A stretch of DNA of 64,000 nt from Bacillus sp. FJAT-49736 (GCF_018343615.1 NZ_JAGYPI010000001.1:2052193-2116192); one strand, 5' to 3'; shown: positions 1 through 9,438, numbered from the stretch's first letter. Made by a program: numbers and translations. The notes: generated by a model not told the origin, from the sequence alone.

Positions 1-69
1 ACACGAATCGCAACTTTTTGGGAAGAATTGTCCGCATACTGTAAGAAGGAACATTTGCTAAATAAATAA
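1..69 (+). CDS. 3' end of an unidentified gene (partial)
   Basis: Frame 1 is open from the window edge to a TAA at 67-69 and gives a 22-residue C-terminal tail with a FWEEL segment and basic residues near the end. It lies 21 bp upstream of rnhC on the same strand, which fits a preceding co-transcribed gene. The fragment is too short to name a family, and a chance open frame cannot be excluded. Confidence 0.35.
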   Translation, partial: TRIATFWEELSAYCKKEHLLNK

Positions 70-90
70 GCTAAATATCTGGAGGCAAAA

Positions 91-1029
91 ATGTCTAATA
101 TCATTATTCAAGCACCCCCTTCATTATTAGAAAATATGAAAGCACATTATAAAGGAGTACTAATCGATAAAATTCCTCAGGGCGGTGTATTTGTCGCAAA
201 GATGAATAACTGTACCATTACCGCTTATAAATCCGGAAAGGTAATGTTTCAAGGGAAAAATAATGAAATAGAAGCTGGAAAGTGGGGAAATCCAGAAGCG
301 AAAAAGCCGTCCACCGCCGCTAAAGCCAAAACATCTGGCCCTCCCCTTCCTAAGAGTATTGGGACAATGTCCTTAATTGGTTCTGATGAGGTTGGTACTG
401 GAGATTACTTCGGCCCAATAACAGTCGTAAGTACATATGTGAAGACCGAACAAATCCCATTATTAAAAGAGCTCGGTGTAAAAGATTCAAAGGATTTATC
501 GGATCCACAAATCTTGAAGATTGCTAAAGACTTATTACATGTAATTCCTTATAGTTCCCTCAAGCTTCCAAACGAAAAATACAATCAATTACAATCAACC
601 GGAATGACGCAGGGGAAGATGAAGGCAATCTTACATAACCAGGCATTAATCCACTTATTAAATAAAATTTCTCCAGAGGAGCCTGAGGGTATTCTAATCG
701 ACCAGTTCGTGGAGGCAAATACTTATTTTCGTCATTTGAAGGATCAAAAGCAGATTTGCCGAAAGAATGTTTATTTTAGTACGAAGGGTGAGAGCGTTCA
801 TATTGCAGTCGCTGCCGCATCCATACTAGCCAGATATGCCTTCGTTAAGGCAATGGATGAATTAAGTGTAGAAGCAGGCTTCACATTGCCAAAAGGGGCT
901 GGCCACCAAGTTGATCAGGCTGCCGCAAAACTAATAAAATTAAATGGGGAGAAATCCTTAGACCATTTTACAAAATTACATTTTGCAAATACGGAAAAAG
1001 CGAAAAAAATAACAAAAGGCAGGAGCTAA
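91..1029 (+). CDS. rnhC: Ribonuclease HIII
   Basis: This 312-residue protein is predicted to cleave the RNA strand of RNA/DNA hybrids in the cytoplasm. The N-terminal ~85 residues match the TBP-like substrate-binding domain that separates HIII from HII, followed by a lysine/alanine-rich linker. The catalytic domain opens with SDEVGTGDYFGP near residue 97 (the Asp-Glu pair of the RNase HIII active site) and has a further acidic residue in ILIDQFVE near 202. A strong GGAGG lies 7 bp before the ATG. It converges on fdhD, and the two stop codons overlap by 4 bp (1026-1029). In B. subtilis rnhC lies next to pheT; here the fdh genes and yetJ are inserted between them. Confidence 0.95.
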   Translation: MSNIIIQAPPSLLENMKAHYKGVLIDKIPQGGVFVAKMNNCTITAYKSGKVMFQGKNNEIEAGKWGNPEAKKPSTAAKAKTSGPPLPKSIGTMSLIGSDEVGTGDYFGPITVVSTYVKTEQIPLLKELGVKDSKDLSDPQILKIAKDLLHVIPYSSLKLPNEKYNQLQSTGMTQGKMKAILHNQALIHLLNKISPEEPEGILIDQFVEANTYFRHLKDQKQICRKNVYFSTKGESVHIAVAAASILARYAFVKAMDELSVEAGFTLPKGAGHQVDQAAAKLIKLNGEKSLDHFTKLHFANTEKAKKITKGRS

Positions 1030-1829
1030 AACCCGCTCTTGCCTTCTATTACCCTTTCCGGATTGGAATAGATATTGAACTGATTATTTCGAATAAAACC
1101 AACTATCGTGATTCCTAAATCATTAGCTAGCTCAATAGCTAAGGTAGATGGCGCGGATTTGGAAAGAATGATGCCTATTCCTATTTTTGCCACCTTCAAT
1201 AATACTTCCGATGAAACTCTCCCGCTGAACGCAATCACTTTGTCAGAACGTGACAGTTTTTCTTTTAGACAAATGCCATATATCTTATCAAGAGCATTAT
1301 GCCTCCCAATATCCGTTTGGATATACAATAGATCCTCCACACTGCAAAGAGCTGCATTATGCACTCCACCGGTTTGTCTAAAATCAATCGATTCTTCCTG
1401 CAGTAGCTTCATCAGAAGAAAGCACTGCGAAACGGTTATCCTCGTTTTGCTCAGTACAGTTCTAGCTGTCCGGGCATCATTGTGAAAATAAAATTGTCTG
1501 CTTTTCCCACAGCAGGAACCTATAAATCGCTTTGCATAAAATTCTTTATTTATAGACTGCTTGACCTTCAGACTAATATAAGCCAAGCCCTTCCCTTCAT
1601 CAAACGTCATTGATTCAATATCATCGTATAAACGTACTAAGCCTTCCGAAGCTAAAAAGCCAATCACTAACTCCTCGAGATTTATTGGAGAACAGACCAT
1701 AGTAGCGAATTCTTCTCCATCTACATAAATCGTTAGCGGATATTCAACCGCCACCTCATCTTCTAATTCTACGAGAGTATTCCCATCATATTTGACAACC
1801 TGAATTTTATTCCTTATGCTACTGTTCAT
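1026..1829 (-). CDS. fdhD: Formate dehydrogenase accessory sulfurtransferase FdhD
   Basis: FdhD passes sulfur from a cysteine desulfurase to the molybdenum cofactor of formate dehydrogenases and is needed for their activity. The 267-residue protein has the conserved GSCCGKSR loop at about residues 104-111, carrying the cysteines that act in sulfur transfer (Cys106, Cys107), and the family C-terminal core with TGGVHNAA and DIGRHNALDK. It sits 26 bp downstream of the molybdopterin oxidoreductase gene on the same strand, so the two probably form an operon driven from the promoter near 4350. The pairing supports a real Moco-dependent enzyme next door. Confidence 0.95.
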   Translation of the reverse strand: MNSSIRNKIQVVKYDGNTLVELEDEVAVEYPLTIYVDGEEFATMVCSPINLEELVIGFLASEGLVRLYDDIESMTFDEGKGLAYISLKVKQSINKEFYAKRFIGSCCGKSRQFYFHNDARTARTVLSKTRITVSQCFLLMKLLQEESIDFRQTGGVHNAALCSVEDLLYIQTDIGRHNALDKIYGICLKEKLSRSDKVIAFSGRVSSEVLLKVAKIGIGIILSKSAPSTLAIELANDLGITIVGFIRNNQFNIYSNPERVIEGKSGF

Positions 1830-1855
1830 TGTTTTCCCTTCTTCTCATACTTCCT

Positions 1856-4207
1856 TCAAACAATATCAACCTCTAAATCTTCTATCCGTTTCTCCATGTA
1901 TTTTGTATCTTTTTGAGCATGAAAGGTTTCGGCTTTTTCAACAATTACCGCTGTATTATATTCGGGAATCCCTGCATATTTTTCGTACACTCCCTTTGGA
2001 ATAAGGACATTTCCTTCAGGCCAATACACAAGTATGTTTCCCCGTCTTGTTTCAGCAAATCTGGCACGTCCATGAAAATAACCGTGTTTATTGTAAATGA
2101 CTATCGACTCACCCTCACGAATATTCAGATCTTTAGCATCCTCTTCATGCATTAAAACATCATAGCGATCCGCGTTATTAAACGGATCTGTCTCATTATA
2201 AATCATCGAATTAAACTGTTTCCCTCTTCTAGTAGTTACATAGAAATGCCCTTCCGGCTTTCTAAGCTCCGGAAGTTCAATAGGGATTAAATGGCCACGT
2301 CCATCCTCCGTTGGACAAATTCCATCCTCACAAAGCCAAGCACCCCCCCATTGAAATACATCACCCTGTTTCTTTAAGTGTTGGATTCCATTATAATTTG
2401 GGTTTGCTATAGCAATTTCCTCCCTGATTTGACTCGAATCGGTGAAATTCATCCATTGCTTTGCTTCCGGATTAATTCTAGATGCCAAATCTACATATAT
2501 TTCCCATTCTGGGCGGGCTTCTTCTATTCTTGGTCCCTTTATTTCCGGTGAAAAATATACCATTCTTTCCGTAGAGGTTGAGGTGCCTCCACCTGGCTGT
2601 TCATAACGCGTCATAGCAGGTAATACGATGACTTCCTCTTTCGCATCTGCTAAGGTTGATGTATTGAAAATTATATCCTGATGTACCCTTAATTCAACAT
2701 TTTCCAAGCATTGTTTTATAAAAGCAGGGTCCGGCATCGTTTCAAGAAAATTTCCTCCGGATGTATAGAATACCTTTAATTTTCGTTCATGTTCTTGTGG
2801 AAGCATTGCATTTTCTAGAGATACTCCAACAATATCCCCTTGCCATTTCGGGATATCGAATCCCCAAACCCTCTCCATTCTTTCAATGTTCTGCTCATCA
2901 AAATCGCCTCCAGGCAATACAAATGGATCCGCCCCCATCTCACCAGAGCCTTGGACGCCAGAATGACCGCGAATCGGCATAACACCGCAATGCTCCTTGC
3001 CTATAAAGCCTCTAAGCATAGCTAGATTGGCAACCTGTGAGATATTATCCGTTCCAAAGCGATGCTGTGTAAGCCCCATCGACCATACAAAAACAGCGCT
3101 TTTAGCATTTGCCAACGTTTCTGCAAACTGTCGCATTTGCTCCTTCGTTATACCTGAGGATTTTTCTAGGATGGTCCATTCTTGTTTTTCGACGTGCTCC
3201 TTTAAGCCTTCATACCCGGAAGTATGCTCTCTTACAAAGGAATGATTAATCGCGGAACCGATTTCCTTTTCCTCCATTTCGAACCAATGCTTCATGACTC
3301 CATTCATGAAGGCAATATCTCCGCCGATATTAACCTGGTAAAAATCATCGGCAAGTTTCGTTCCAAAAAGAGCTGAGTCAGGAATTGAAGGAACCCAATA
3401 TCCATCCATAGCTGGCTCACGGTATGGGTTAATGCAAATAATCTTCGTTCCCTTTCTCTTCGCAGCATACATATATTTCGTCGAAACCGGCTGGTTATTC
3501 GCAGCAACAGAACCCCAAAATACTAGTACATCTGTACCTATCCAATCAAGATAGTTGCAGCTCGATGCCCCAATTCCAAGGGAACGCTTCAATGCTGTTT
3601 TACTTGGAGAATGACAGATACGTGATGCATTATCAATATTATTGGTGCCAAGAAAGCGTGCCAGTTTTCCTGCAGTGTAATATACCTCATTCGTTATTCC
3701 TCTAGATGTTAGGTAAAATGCAAGCTGCTTAGGATCAATTCCCTTTATTTTATTTGCAATACGATCCAACGCCTCATCCCAAGATATTCTAGAAAAGGTC
3801 GTTTCGCCTTTTTTCCTGGAAAGTGGATAGGGAATTCTCCCTAGCTTCCGTAAATCGGTGCTGTTCAGCTTCCGAAGCTCCTCGATATCGCTATGCAGTA
3901 TCTCCGTTTTAATGGCAGGCATAGTATTCAGCCTAAGAACATTTAATCTTGTTGTACAAACATGCGGCCCTGTTAGGGTTTGATCATATAATCCTGAAAC
4001 TCCAAGCGCACAGCCGTCACAAACTCCTTGTGTCAAAATCCTGGTTGCATATCCTAAATTGTCACGATTTTCCCAAGCGACCTTCAATGTGTCTCGAATA
4101 TGTTTTGGTTTTACTTTTCCAAGTCCAAATGGAATCGGGCTTACCCATAGAGAGGGATCTGGCGTTTTCGGCAATTTAATCGGCCCTTGATGCTTTGTTT
4201 TCCCCAT
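1856..4207 (-). CDS. FdhF/YdeP-family molybdopterin oxidoreductase (formate dehydrogenase-like alpha subunit)
   Basis: A 783-residue bis-MGD oxidoreductase of the FdhF/YdeP family. The start is placed at the ATG at 4207, preceded by AAAGGTGG at proper spacing; an upstream in-frame start at 4246 has none and lies against the leader terminator. The N-terminus has one CDGC pair (QGVCDGCALG) rather than the four-cysteine cluster motif of true FdhF. A Cys in RICHSPS is a candidate Mo ligand, and the C-terminal molydopterin-dinucleotide-binding domain carries RGKQFNSM. Neighbouring fdhD supports a formate-dehydrogenase-like role, but members of this family such as E. coli YdeP are linked to acid resistance and their substrate is uncertain. 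No electron-transfer subunit is adjacent. Confidence 0.85.
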   Translation of the reverse strand: MGKTKHQGPIKLPKTPDPSLWVSPIPFGLGKVKPKHIRDTLKVAWENRDNLGYATRILTQGVCDGCALGVSGLYDQTLTGPHVCTTRLNVLRLNTMPAIKTEILHSDIEELRKLNSTDLRKLGRIPYPLSRKKGETTFSRISWDEALDRIANKIKGIDPKQLAFYLTSRGITNEVYYTAGKLARFLGTNNIDNASRICHSPSKTALKRSLGIGASSCNYLDWIGTDVLVFWGSVAANNQPVSTKYMYAAKRKGTKIICINPYREPAMDGYWVPSIPDSALFGTKLADDFYQVNIGGDIAFMNGVMKHWFEMEEKEIGSAINHSFVREHTSGYEGLKEHVEKQEWTILEKSSGITKEQMRQFAETLANAKSAVFVWSMGLTQHRFGTDNISQVANLAMLRGFIGKEHCGVMPIRGHSGVQGSGEMGADPFVLPGGDFDEQNIERMERVWGFDIPKWQGDIVGVSLENAMLPQEHERKLKVFYTSGGNFLETMPDPAFIKQCLENVELRVHQDIIFNTSTLADAKEEVIVLPAMTRYEQPGGGTSTSTERMVYFSPEIKGPRIEEARPEWEIYVDLASRINPEAKQWMNFTDSSQIREEIAIANPNYNGIQHLKKQGDVFQWGGAWLCEDGICPTEDGRGHLIPIELPELRKPEGHFYVTTRRGKQFNSMIYNETDPFNNADRYDVLMHEEDAKDLNIREGESIVIYNKHGYFHGRARFAETRRGNILVYWPEGNVLIPKGVYEKYAGIPEYNTAVIVEKAETFHAQKDTKYMEKRIEDLEVDIV

Positions 4208-4236
4208 ACTGACCACCTTTCCTAAAGGATATACGC

Positions 4237-4287
4237 AAAAAGCCACCGCATTCTCCCAATTTCATAGATTCAAAGAAGGTCGGTGGC
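4237..4287 (-). terminator. Terminator-like hairpin in the fdh leader (possible attenuator)
   Basis: On the minus strand GCCACCG (4287-4281) pairs perfectly with CGGTGGC (4248-4242), followed at once by TTTTT (4241-4237). It lies between the predicted promoter (4323-4351) and the ATG at 4207, so it could stop transcription before the gene. I do not recognise a known riboswitch in the ~30-nt loop or upstream RNA. Confidence 0.55.
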
Positions 4288-4322
4288 AGTATCGTTGCTA
4301 GATTATCACTTATTTTATAAAT

Positions 4323-4351
4323 ATAATAACAGGTAAGCGCTTTCAATTCAA
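4323..4351 (-). promoter_or_regulatory. Predicted sigma-A promoter of the fdh operon
   Basis: TTGAAT (4351-4346), a 17-bp spacer, and TATTAT (4328-4323) on the minus strand, about 115 bp upstream of the molybdoenzyme start. The spacer is filled by the cre-like site at 4332-4345. Confidence 0.55.
4332..4345 (-). promoter_or_regulatory. cre-like CcpA site overlapping the fdh promoter
   Basis: TGAAAGCGCTTACC on the minus strand matches the CcpA cre consensus at all but the last position (CA expected). It lies between the -35 and -10 hexamers, a position that normally gives catabolite repression. Confidence 0.6.
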
Positions 4352-4455
4352 GGTACTGATTTACCCCATCATACTGCCACAATAAATTACCGATTCAGCT
4401 TGTATAATTTATATGGTAAAATGAATACACTGGTTAAAAAGGAGATGAGCTAAAT

Positions 4456-5100
4456 ATGTATGATGTTTATGCCAACACCAAAAAAAGGGACTTAATGGGA
4501 TCCGTATTAAAAGCATTTGCCCTTTCACTTTGCATGGCAGTGATCGGGATGCTTATCGGAACAATGGTACCACCTGTCTTATTTATGCCATTAATGATTG
4601 TTGAGTTCATCATGATTCTTTCCGCCTTTCTATTAAGAAGGAAAAAAAGTGTCGGATATGGATTTTTATTCGCCTTTACCTTTATATCTGGAATTACCAC
4701 CTATCCAATTATTGCACATTATTTAGCTACTTCAGGTGCTAAAGTTGTTCTTTCAGCCTTTACTGCTACTCTTGTTATTTTTTCTGTAATGGCTGTTATA
4801 GGGACACGGACCAAAAAAGATTTATCCTTCTTAAGCGGGGTTCTACTGACAGCTTTGCTTGCTTTAGTCGTAATTGGGTTAATTAACATCTTTTCACCGT
4901 TTTCGTCTACTGCATTGTTCGTAGCATCTATTATTGGAACCGTTGTGTTTTCTCTTTATGTAATGTATGACTTCAATCGGATGAAACGAATCGAATTTAC
5001 AGAAGAGGCTGTGCCGCTCCTTGCACTTAACTTGTTTTTAGACTTTATTAACTTGTTCTTAGACTTGTTAAGACTAATCGGGTTTATTAGCAGGGATTAA
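4456..5100 (+). CDS. yetJ: BI-1/YccA-family membrane protein (YetJ-like)
   Basis: A 214-residue, very hydrophobic protein with about seven membrane segments. The family (Bax inhibitor-1 / LFG; structural model B. subtilis YetJ) forms pH-sensitive Ca2+ leak channels in the cytoplasmic membrane. The diagnostic C-terminal half is present: YVMYDFNRM near residue 170 and ALNLFLDFINLFLDLLRL near 195-205, which supply the aspartates of the pore-gating pair. An AAAAGGAGATGAG ribosome site precedes the ATG. It is a single-gene unit diverging from the fdh operon and ending at the strong hairpin at 5103-5139. Confidence 0.9.
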   Translation: MYDVYANTKKRDLMGSVLKAFALSLCMAVIGMLIGTMVPPVLFMPLMIVEFIMILSAFLLRRKKSVGYGFLFAFTFISGITTYPIIAHYLATSGAKVVLSAFTATLVIFSVMAVIGTRTKKDLSFLSGVLLTALLALVVIGLINIFSPFSSTALFVASIIGTVVFSLYVMYDFNRMKRIEFTEEAVPLLALNLFLDFINLFLDLLRLIGFISRD

Positions 5101-5102
5101 TT

Positions 5103-5139
5103 AAACAAGAGGATCCTTTAAGTAAGGATCCTCTTGTTT
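5103..5139 (+). terminator. Rho-independent terminator of yetJ
   Basis: Perfect 16-bp arms (5103-5118 and 5124-5139) around a 5-nt loop, then ATTTTG. The flanking T- and A-tracts could let it work in both directions. Confidence 0.85.
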
Positions 5140-5178
5140 ATTTTGTAAATAGCTTCTCTATATCTACAACAAAACCAT

Positions 5179-5394
5179 TCAAAATGTTTGAATTCCACTA
5201 CTCCTTTTTCTTTGAAAACATTCATTAAAATATACTAACCTTGCTGATTTAAACAATACACTTGCAATATATTCCGTAATGGAATCAGTATTTTCTTTTA
5301 TTTCTTGAAATTTTTCCATAGATTCAAATTCATTATATTTCATATCCAAACCGAGAAATCCTTTCCACGGTCTATACTTTTCTAATTGTACCAT
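5179..5394 (-). CDS. Hypothetical small ORF downstream of pheT
   Basis: A 71-codon frame starting 14 bp after the pheT terminator. No ribosome site precedes the first ATG, and the internal ATG at codon 18 has only a weak, distant GGA. The product is charged and soluble-looking (EKFQEIKENTDSITEY) and I do not recognise it. It may be a gene remnant or a chance frame in the convergent gap between yetJ and pheT. Confidence 0.25.
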   Translation of the reverse strand: MVQLEKYRPWKGFLGLDMKYNEFESMEKFQEIKENTDSITEYIASVLFKSARLVYFNECFQRKRSSGIQTF

Positions 5395-5407
5395 GCTTAA
5401 GACAAAA

Positions 5408-5435
5408 AACCGCGAAGCCTTTGGGCTTTGCGGTT
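5408..5435 (-). terminator. Terminator of pheT
   Basis: Inverted repeat AACCGCGAAGCC / GGCTTTGCGGTT with one wobble pair; on the minus strand it is followed by TTTTTTG. It lies 8 bp past the pheT stop. Confidence 0.85.
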
Positions 5436-5442
5436 CTTTGCA

Positions 5443-7857
5443 TTATCCTCTTAACTCTGCACCTGCTTGTTCTTTTACAGCTGCAAGTACTTTATCATGA
5501 GCTTTTACAACTTCTTCGTCTGTTAACGTTCTTTCTGGATCCATATACGTTAAGGAGAAAGCGATGGATTTTTTACCAGGTTCCATATGCTCCCCTTCAT
5601 ATAGATCAAAAATGGATACGTTTTTCAATAATGATCCGCCTGCATTTTTAATAATTTCTTTCAGTTCACCAGCATTCACACTACGATCCACCACTAAAGC
5701 GATATCACGTGTCATTGCTGGAAAACGAGGAATGGCCTTATATTGCAATGCAGGGACAACTTCTTCAAAGACTGGTTTCATATTGATTTCAAATACGTAT
5801 GTTTCTTTTAAATCTAAGTCTTTTTGTACTTGTGGATGTACTTGGCCGATATATCCAATTACGTTTCCATGAAGGAATATTTCAGCTGTTCTGCCTGGAT
5901 GCATTCCTTCCACAGCAGAAGCTTGATACGTGATAAGATCACCTACTTCAAGTTCTTCAAACAAACCTTCAAGAACACCCTTTGCTACATAGAAATCAAC
6001 TGGCTTTTTCTCGCCTTGCCATGGATGATTTAACCAAAGACCTGTGATTGCTCCGGCTAAATGTTCATGCTCTTCCGGCTGGGCACTATCTGTCGTTTTT
6101 AGAAAAACAGATCCTATCTCATATAATGCAATAGATTCGTTCTTACGAGCATTATTATATGAAACCACTTCTAAAAGCTGTGGAACAATGCTTAATCGCA
6201 AATAGCTTCTTTCTTCACTCATTGGCATAGCAAGACGAATAGGCTCGCGCTTTTCAAGTGCAAATTGAGAAGATTTTTCTAAGCTTGTCAATGAATAAGT
6301 TACCGCTTGGTTTATTCCTGCACCTTCTAAAAATCTTTTTGTTGTGCGCCGTTTCCTTTGAACATCGTTCAATCCGCCAGGTGTTGCAGCACCTGTTGGC
6401 AAAGTTGTTGGTAGATTATCGTATCCGTACAGTCTTGCTACTTCTTCAATTAAATCTTCTTGAATGGTAATATCTCCACGTCGTGTCGGTACGGTTACCA
6501 CAAATGTGTGATTGTCCATCTCTACCTCAAATTGTAAGCGATGGAAGATGTCCTTCACTTCCTCTAATGAAATAGATGTTCCTAAGAATGAATTAATCTT
6601 TTCGAGTGAAATAGAAACAACTGCAGGTTCGACCTTCAAATAATTAACCTCTACTGTTCCATCAAGGACTTCTCCGCCAGCATATTCAGCCATTAACTGA
6701 ACAGCGCGCTCTGCCGCATCATGAACACGGTTGGGATCAATGCCTTTTTCATATCGTGCACTTGCTTCACTTCGTAACCCGTGATCTTTAGAGGCATTTC
6801 TAATTGTTTGTGCATCAAAATATGCCGATTCAAGCAAAACTGTCGTAGTATCTGAAGTAACCTCCGAATTCGCTCCACCCATTACACCAGCCATTGCAAC
6901 CGGTTCTTTTCCGTTCGTAATAACAAGATGATTGGATTTCAACGTTCTTTCCGCATCATCAAGAGTGATTATTTTTTCCCCTTCGTGTGCTAAGCGAACA
7001 ACGATTTCCTTAGAACCAAGCTGGTCATAATCAAATGCGTGTAATGGCTGACCATACTCTAAAAGGATAAAATTAGTAATATCTACCACGTTATTATGAG
7101 GGCGAATACCTGCAGACATTAATCTAGTTTGCATCCATAATGGGGATGGACCGATTTTTACATTTTTAATTACTTTTGCTGTATACAGTGGATTTGCTTC
7201 TTTTGCTTCTACCTTGACAGAAATATAATCGGAAGCTTTCTCAGAAGAATGCTCATGATGGATATTAGGAAGTTTTACTTCTTTTCCTAAAATCGCACCT
7301 GTTTCATAAGCAACACCAAGCATGCTTAAGCAATCAGAACGATTGGGTGTTAAACCTAACTCTAGAACTTCATCATCTAAATTTAATAAGGCAAGTGCAT
7401 CAGAGCCAACTTCCACATCATTAGGAAAAACAAAAATTCCCTCTGAATATTCCTTTGCCACTAGTTTATTGTCTATACCCAACTCTTTGAGCGAACAAAT
7501 CATTCCATTTGATTCTTCCCCGCGCAATTTTGAACGTTTAATTTTAAAGTTACCCGGTAGAACAGCGCCTACTTTTGCTACAGCAACCTTTTGCCCTTTT
7601 GCTACGTTAGGTGCTCCACAAACGATTTGTACTGGTTCTCCTTCTCCTAAATCAACCTGACAAACATTTAATTTATCAGCATTTGGATGCTTCTCACGTT
7701 CGAGTACATGCCCCACGACGACACCACTTACACCCTTGCTTTTTTGTTCTACACCTTCCACCTCGATACCGCTGCGTGTAATTTTTTCCCCAAGGTCGTG
7801 TGCGTTAACTCCTGTTAAGTCTACATATTCTTGCAGCCATTTATAAGATACTAACAT
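5443..7857 (-). CDS. pheT: Phenylalanyl-tRNA synthetase beta subunit
   Basis: The 804-residue beta subunit of the alpha2-beta2 PheRS that charges tRNA-Phe. Visible domains in order: the EMAP/B2 tRNA-binding domain (about 40-150, with [13 protein letters not shown]), the B3/B4 editing region (about 210-390), B5 (about 405-475), the inactive class-II-like core (about 490-680) and the ferredoxin-fold anticodon-binding domain (about 710-803, with [18 protein letters not shown]). The length is normal for Firmicutes. TAGGAG lies at good spacing before the ATG. It should be co-transcribed with pheS, but the two genes are separated by 174 bp occupied by a palindromic repeat, unlike the usual tight junction. 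Confidence 0.97.
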   Translation of the reverse strand: MLVSYKWLQEYVDLTGVNAHDLGEKITRSGIEVEGVEQKSKGVSGVVVGHVLEREKHPNADKLNVCQVDLGEGEPVQIVCGAPNVAKGQKVAVAKVGAVLPGNFKIKRSKLRGEESNGMICSLKELGIDNKLVAKEYSEGIFVFPNDVEVGSDALALLNLDDEVLELGLTPNRSDCLSMLGVAYETGAILGKEVKLPNIHHEHSSEKASDYISVKVEAKEANPLYTAKVIKNVKIGPSPLWMQTRLMSAGIRPHNNVVDITNFILLEYGQPLHAFDYDQLGSKEIVVRLAHEGEKIITLDDAERTLKSNHLVITNGKEPVAMAGVMGGANSEVTSDTTTVLLESAYFDAQTIRNASKDHGLRSEASARYEKGIDPNRVHDAAERAVQLMAEYAGGEVLDGTVEVNYLKVEPAVVSISLEKINSFLGTSISLEEVKDIFHRLQFEVEMDNHTFVVTVPTRRGDITIQEDLIEEVARLYGYDNLPTTLPTGAATPGGLNDVQRKRRTTKRFLEGAGINQAVTYSLTSLEKSSQFALEKREPIRLAMPMSEERSYLRLSIVPQLLEVVSYNNARKNESIALYEIGSVFLKTTDSAQPEEHEHLAGAITGLWLNHPWQGEKKPVDFYVAKGVLEGLFEELEVGDLITYQASAVEGMHPGRTAEIFLHGNVIGYIGQVHPQVQKDLDLKETYVFEINMKPVFEEVVPALQYKAIPRFPAMTRDIALVVDRSVNAGELKEIIKNAGGSLLKNVSIFDLYEGEHMEPGKKSIAFSLTYMDPERTLTDEEVVKAHDKVLAAVKEQAGAELRG

Positions 7858-7883
7858 CTATATCACTCCTACTATAATTTGAC

Positions 7884-8036
7884 TAATCACCTAATTGTTG
7901 CTTTTCGTATTTTATTTAATATCCTAATAAGATTTCATCTTGGCGCATGTTTTCTTTCATAAGAAATCCATCTACCACTAGAATCAGAAACTTATCAGTT
8001 TTTCCCATAGCAACAAGATGAAAAAGAGCTTTTACT
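7884..8036. repeat. MITE-like palindromic element, copy A (short form), between pheS and pheT
   Basis: Left arm core TTGTTGCTTTTCGTA (7896-7910) and right arm TAGCAACAAG (8008-8017) with AAAAAGAGC beyond it match the ends of copies B, C1, C2 and D. The inner ATCCTAATAA segment is also shared. The element fills nearly the whole pheS-pheT gap, and its right end touches the last codons of pheS. Confidence 0.7.
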
Positions 8037-9069
8037 CAATAACAGCAAATTGCTTTAAGAAACGAATATCATTTGTATAGAAATGACGAATATCATCAAC
8101 ACCATACTTTAACATCGCAATACGCTCAGGTCCCATTCCGAAAGCAAATCCTGTATATTTTTTCGAGTCAAATCCGGCCATTTCAAGAACATTTGGATGA
8201 ACCATTCCTGCTCCTAAAATTTCAATCCAGCCTGTTCCTTTACATACATTACAGCCCTCTCCACCGCATATTTTGCAGGTGATATCCATTTCAACAGATG
8301 GCTCTGTGAATGGGAAGAAGCTTGGGCGGAGGCGGATTTCACGATCTTCTCCAAACATTTTTTTCGCAAACACTTGAAGAGTTCCTTTTAAATCCCCCAT
8401 CGTAATATTTTCATCGACCACTAAACCCTCAATTTGCATGAATTGATGGGAATGTGTCGCATCATCATTGTCACGGCGATATACTTTACCTGGGCAAATA
8501 ATTTTCACTGGTCCTTTGCCTTCATGGTTTTCCATGGTCCTTGCCTGGACAGGTGATGTATGAGTGCGAAGTAACAGTTCTTCTGTAATGTAGAAGGAAT
8601 CCTGCATATCACGAGCGGGATGACCTTTAGGTAAATTTAATGCTTCGAAGTTGTAATAATCCTTTTCAACCTCAGGACCTTCTGCAATTTGATAGCCCAT
8701 TCCAATAAAAAGGTCTTCAATCTCTTCGATTACCTTTGTCAACGGATGATGATTTCCAACTTTTACTGGACGGCCAGGTAAAGTGATATCAATTGTCTCA
8801 GAAGCTAATTGCTTCTCAACAGCTGCCGTCTCCAATGCTTTTTGTTTTGCTTCCATTTTTTCACTGATTGCCTCTCTTACTTCGTTAGCAAGAGCTCCCA
8901 TTTTCGGGCGTTCTTCAGCAGACAGCTGGCCCATTCCTCTTAATACTTCCGTGATTGGACCTTTTTTTCCTAAATACGCAACACGAATATCATTAAGCGC
9001 TTTTAAGTTTTCTGCAAGATCAATTTTTTGTAAGGCTTCTGCTTGAAGCTCTTTTAATTTTTGCTCCAT
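8032..9069 (-). CDS. pheS: Phenylalanyl-tRNA synthetase alpha subunit
   Basis: The 345-residue catalytic alpha subunit of PheRS. An N-terminal coiled-coil arm (about 1-90) that contacts tRNA is followed by the class II core, with [19 protein letters not shown] near 107, motif 2 ([18 protein letters not shown] near 200) and motif 3 ([18 protein letters not shown] near 310). AGGAGG lies 7 bp before the ATG. Expression is set by the T-box leader upstream, so transcription should rise when tRNA-Phe is uncharged. Confidence 0.97.
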   Translation of the reverse strand: MEQKLKELQAEALQKIDLAENLKALNDIRVAYLGKKGPITEVLRGMGQLSAEERPKMGALANEVREAISEKMEAKQKALETAAVEKQLASETIDITLPGRPVKVGNHHPLTKVIEEIEDLFIGMGYQIAEGPEVEKDYYNFEALNLPKGHPARDMQDSFYITEELLLRTHTSPVQARTMENHEGKGPVKIICPGKVYRRDNDDATHSHQFMQIEGLVVDENITMGDLKGTLQVFAKKMFGEDREIRLRPSFFPFTEPSVEMDITCKICGGEGCNVCKGTGWIEILGAGMVHPNVLEMAGFDSKKYTGFAFGMGPERIAMLKYGVDDIRHFYTNDIRFLKQFAVIE

Positions 9070-9096
9070 GTTAATTCCTCCTATAAAAAAATAAAA

Positions 9097-9360
9097 AACC
9101 CCGTCTCCACAAAAGGGACGAGGTTATCATCGCGGTACCACCCTAATTAACATAATTCACTTTCATTATGTTCACTTATTACAAATAACGGCTCTTCACC
9201 GAAGCATCTTTACGTTTAACTAAACGGTCCCGATGCTGACTCGAGGGGTGAATTTCACTTCCTTCTCCATAAAAATGCTTCCAGTCTGCGACATTTTCTC
9301 CCTAAATGGATTACACAAAGCTACTTTTCCCTGTCATTGTCTTTAGACATCTATTCAATT
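9097..9360 (-). ncRNA. T-box leader (tRNA-Phe) of pheST
   Basis: On the minus strand the canonical T-box AGGGTGGTACCGCG lies at 9144-9131. The terminator (AACCTCGTC / GACGGGGTT, 9125-9097) is followed by TTTTTTATTTTTTT. A TTC triplet followed by A in the 3' side of the stem I region (9252-9250) is the likely Phe specifier. Uncharged tRNA-Phe would favour the antiterminator. Confidence 0.92.
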
Positions 9361-9366
9361 GTTTCT

Positions 9367-9395
9367 ATTATAGTATTTTGTGAAATGATTTTCAA
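9367..9395 (-). promoter_or_regulatory. Sigma-A promoter of pheST
   Basis: TTGAAA (9395-9390), exact 17-bp spacer, TATAAT (9372-9367), placed just upstream of the T-box leader. Confidence 0.85.
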
Positions 9396-9438
9396 ATGGA
9401 TTTTGATATTTTATGGCATTTTTTAAGAAGGGTGTCGA

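Noticed and set aside
1108-1485. 125-codon plus-strand ORF inside fdhD
   Set aside because: It is antisense to a well-supported gene, lacks a ribosome site and has no recognisable domain.
4237-4351. Known Moco riboswitch upstream of the molybdoenzyme
   Set aside because: The leader is only ~110 nt and does not show the multi-stem layout of that class; only a simple terminator hairpin is evident.
4176-4382. 68-codon minus-strand ORF over the fdh leader
   Set aside because: It spans the promoter, cre and terminator hairpin and ends inside the molybdoenzyme gene; it is explained by the leader.
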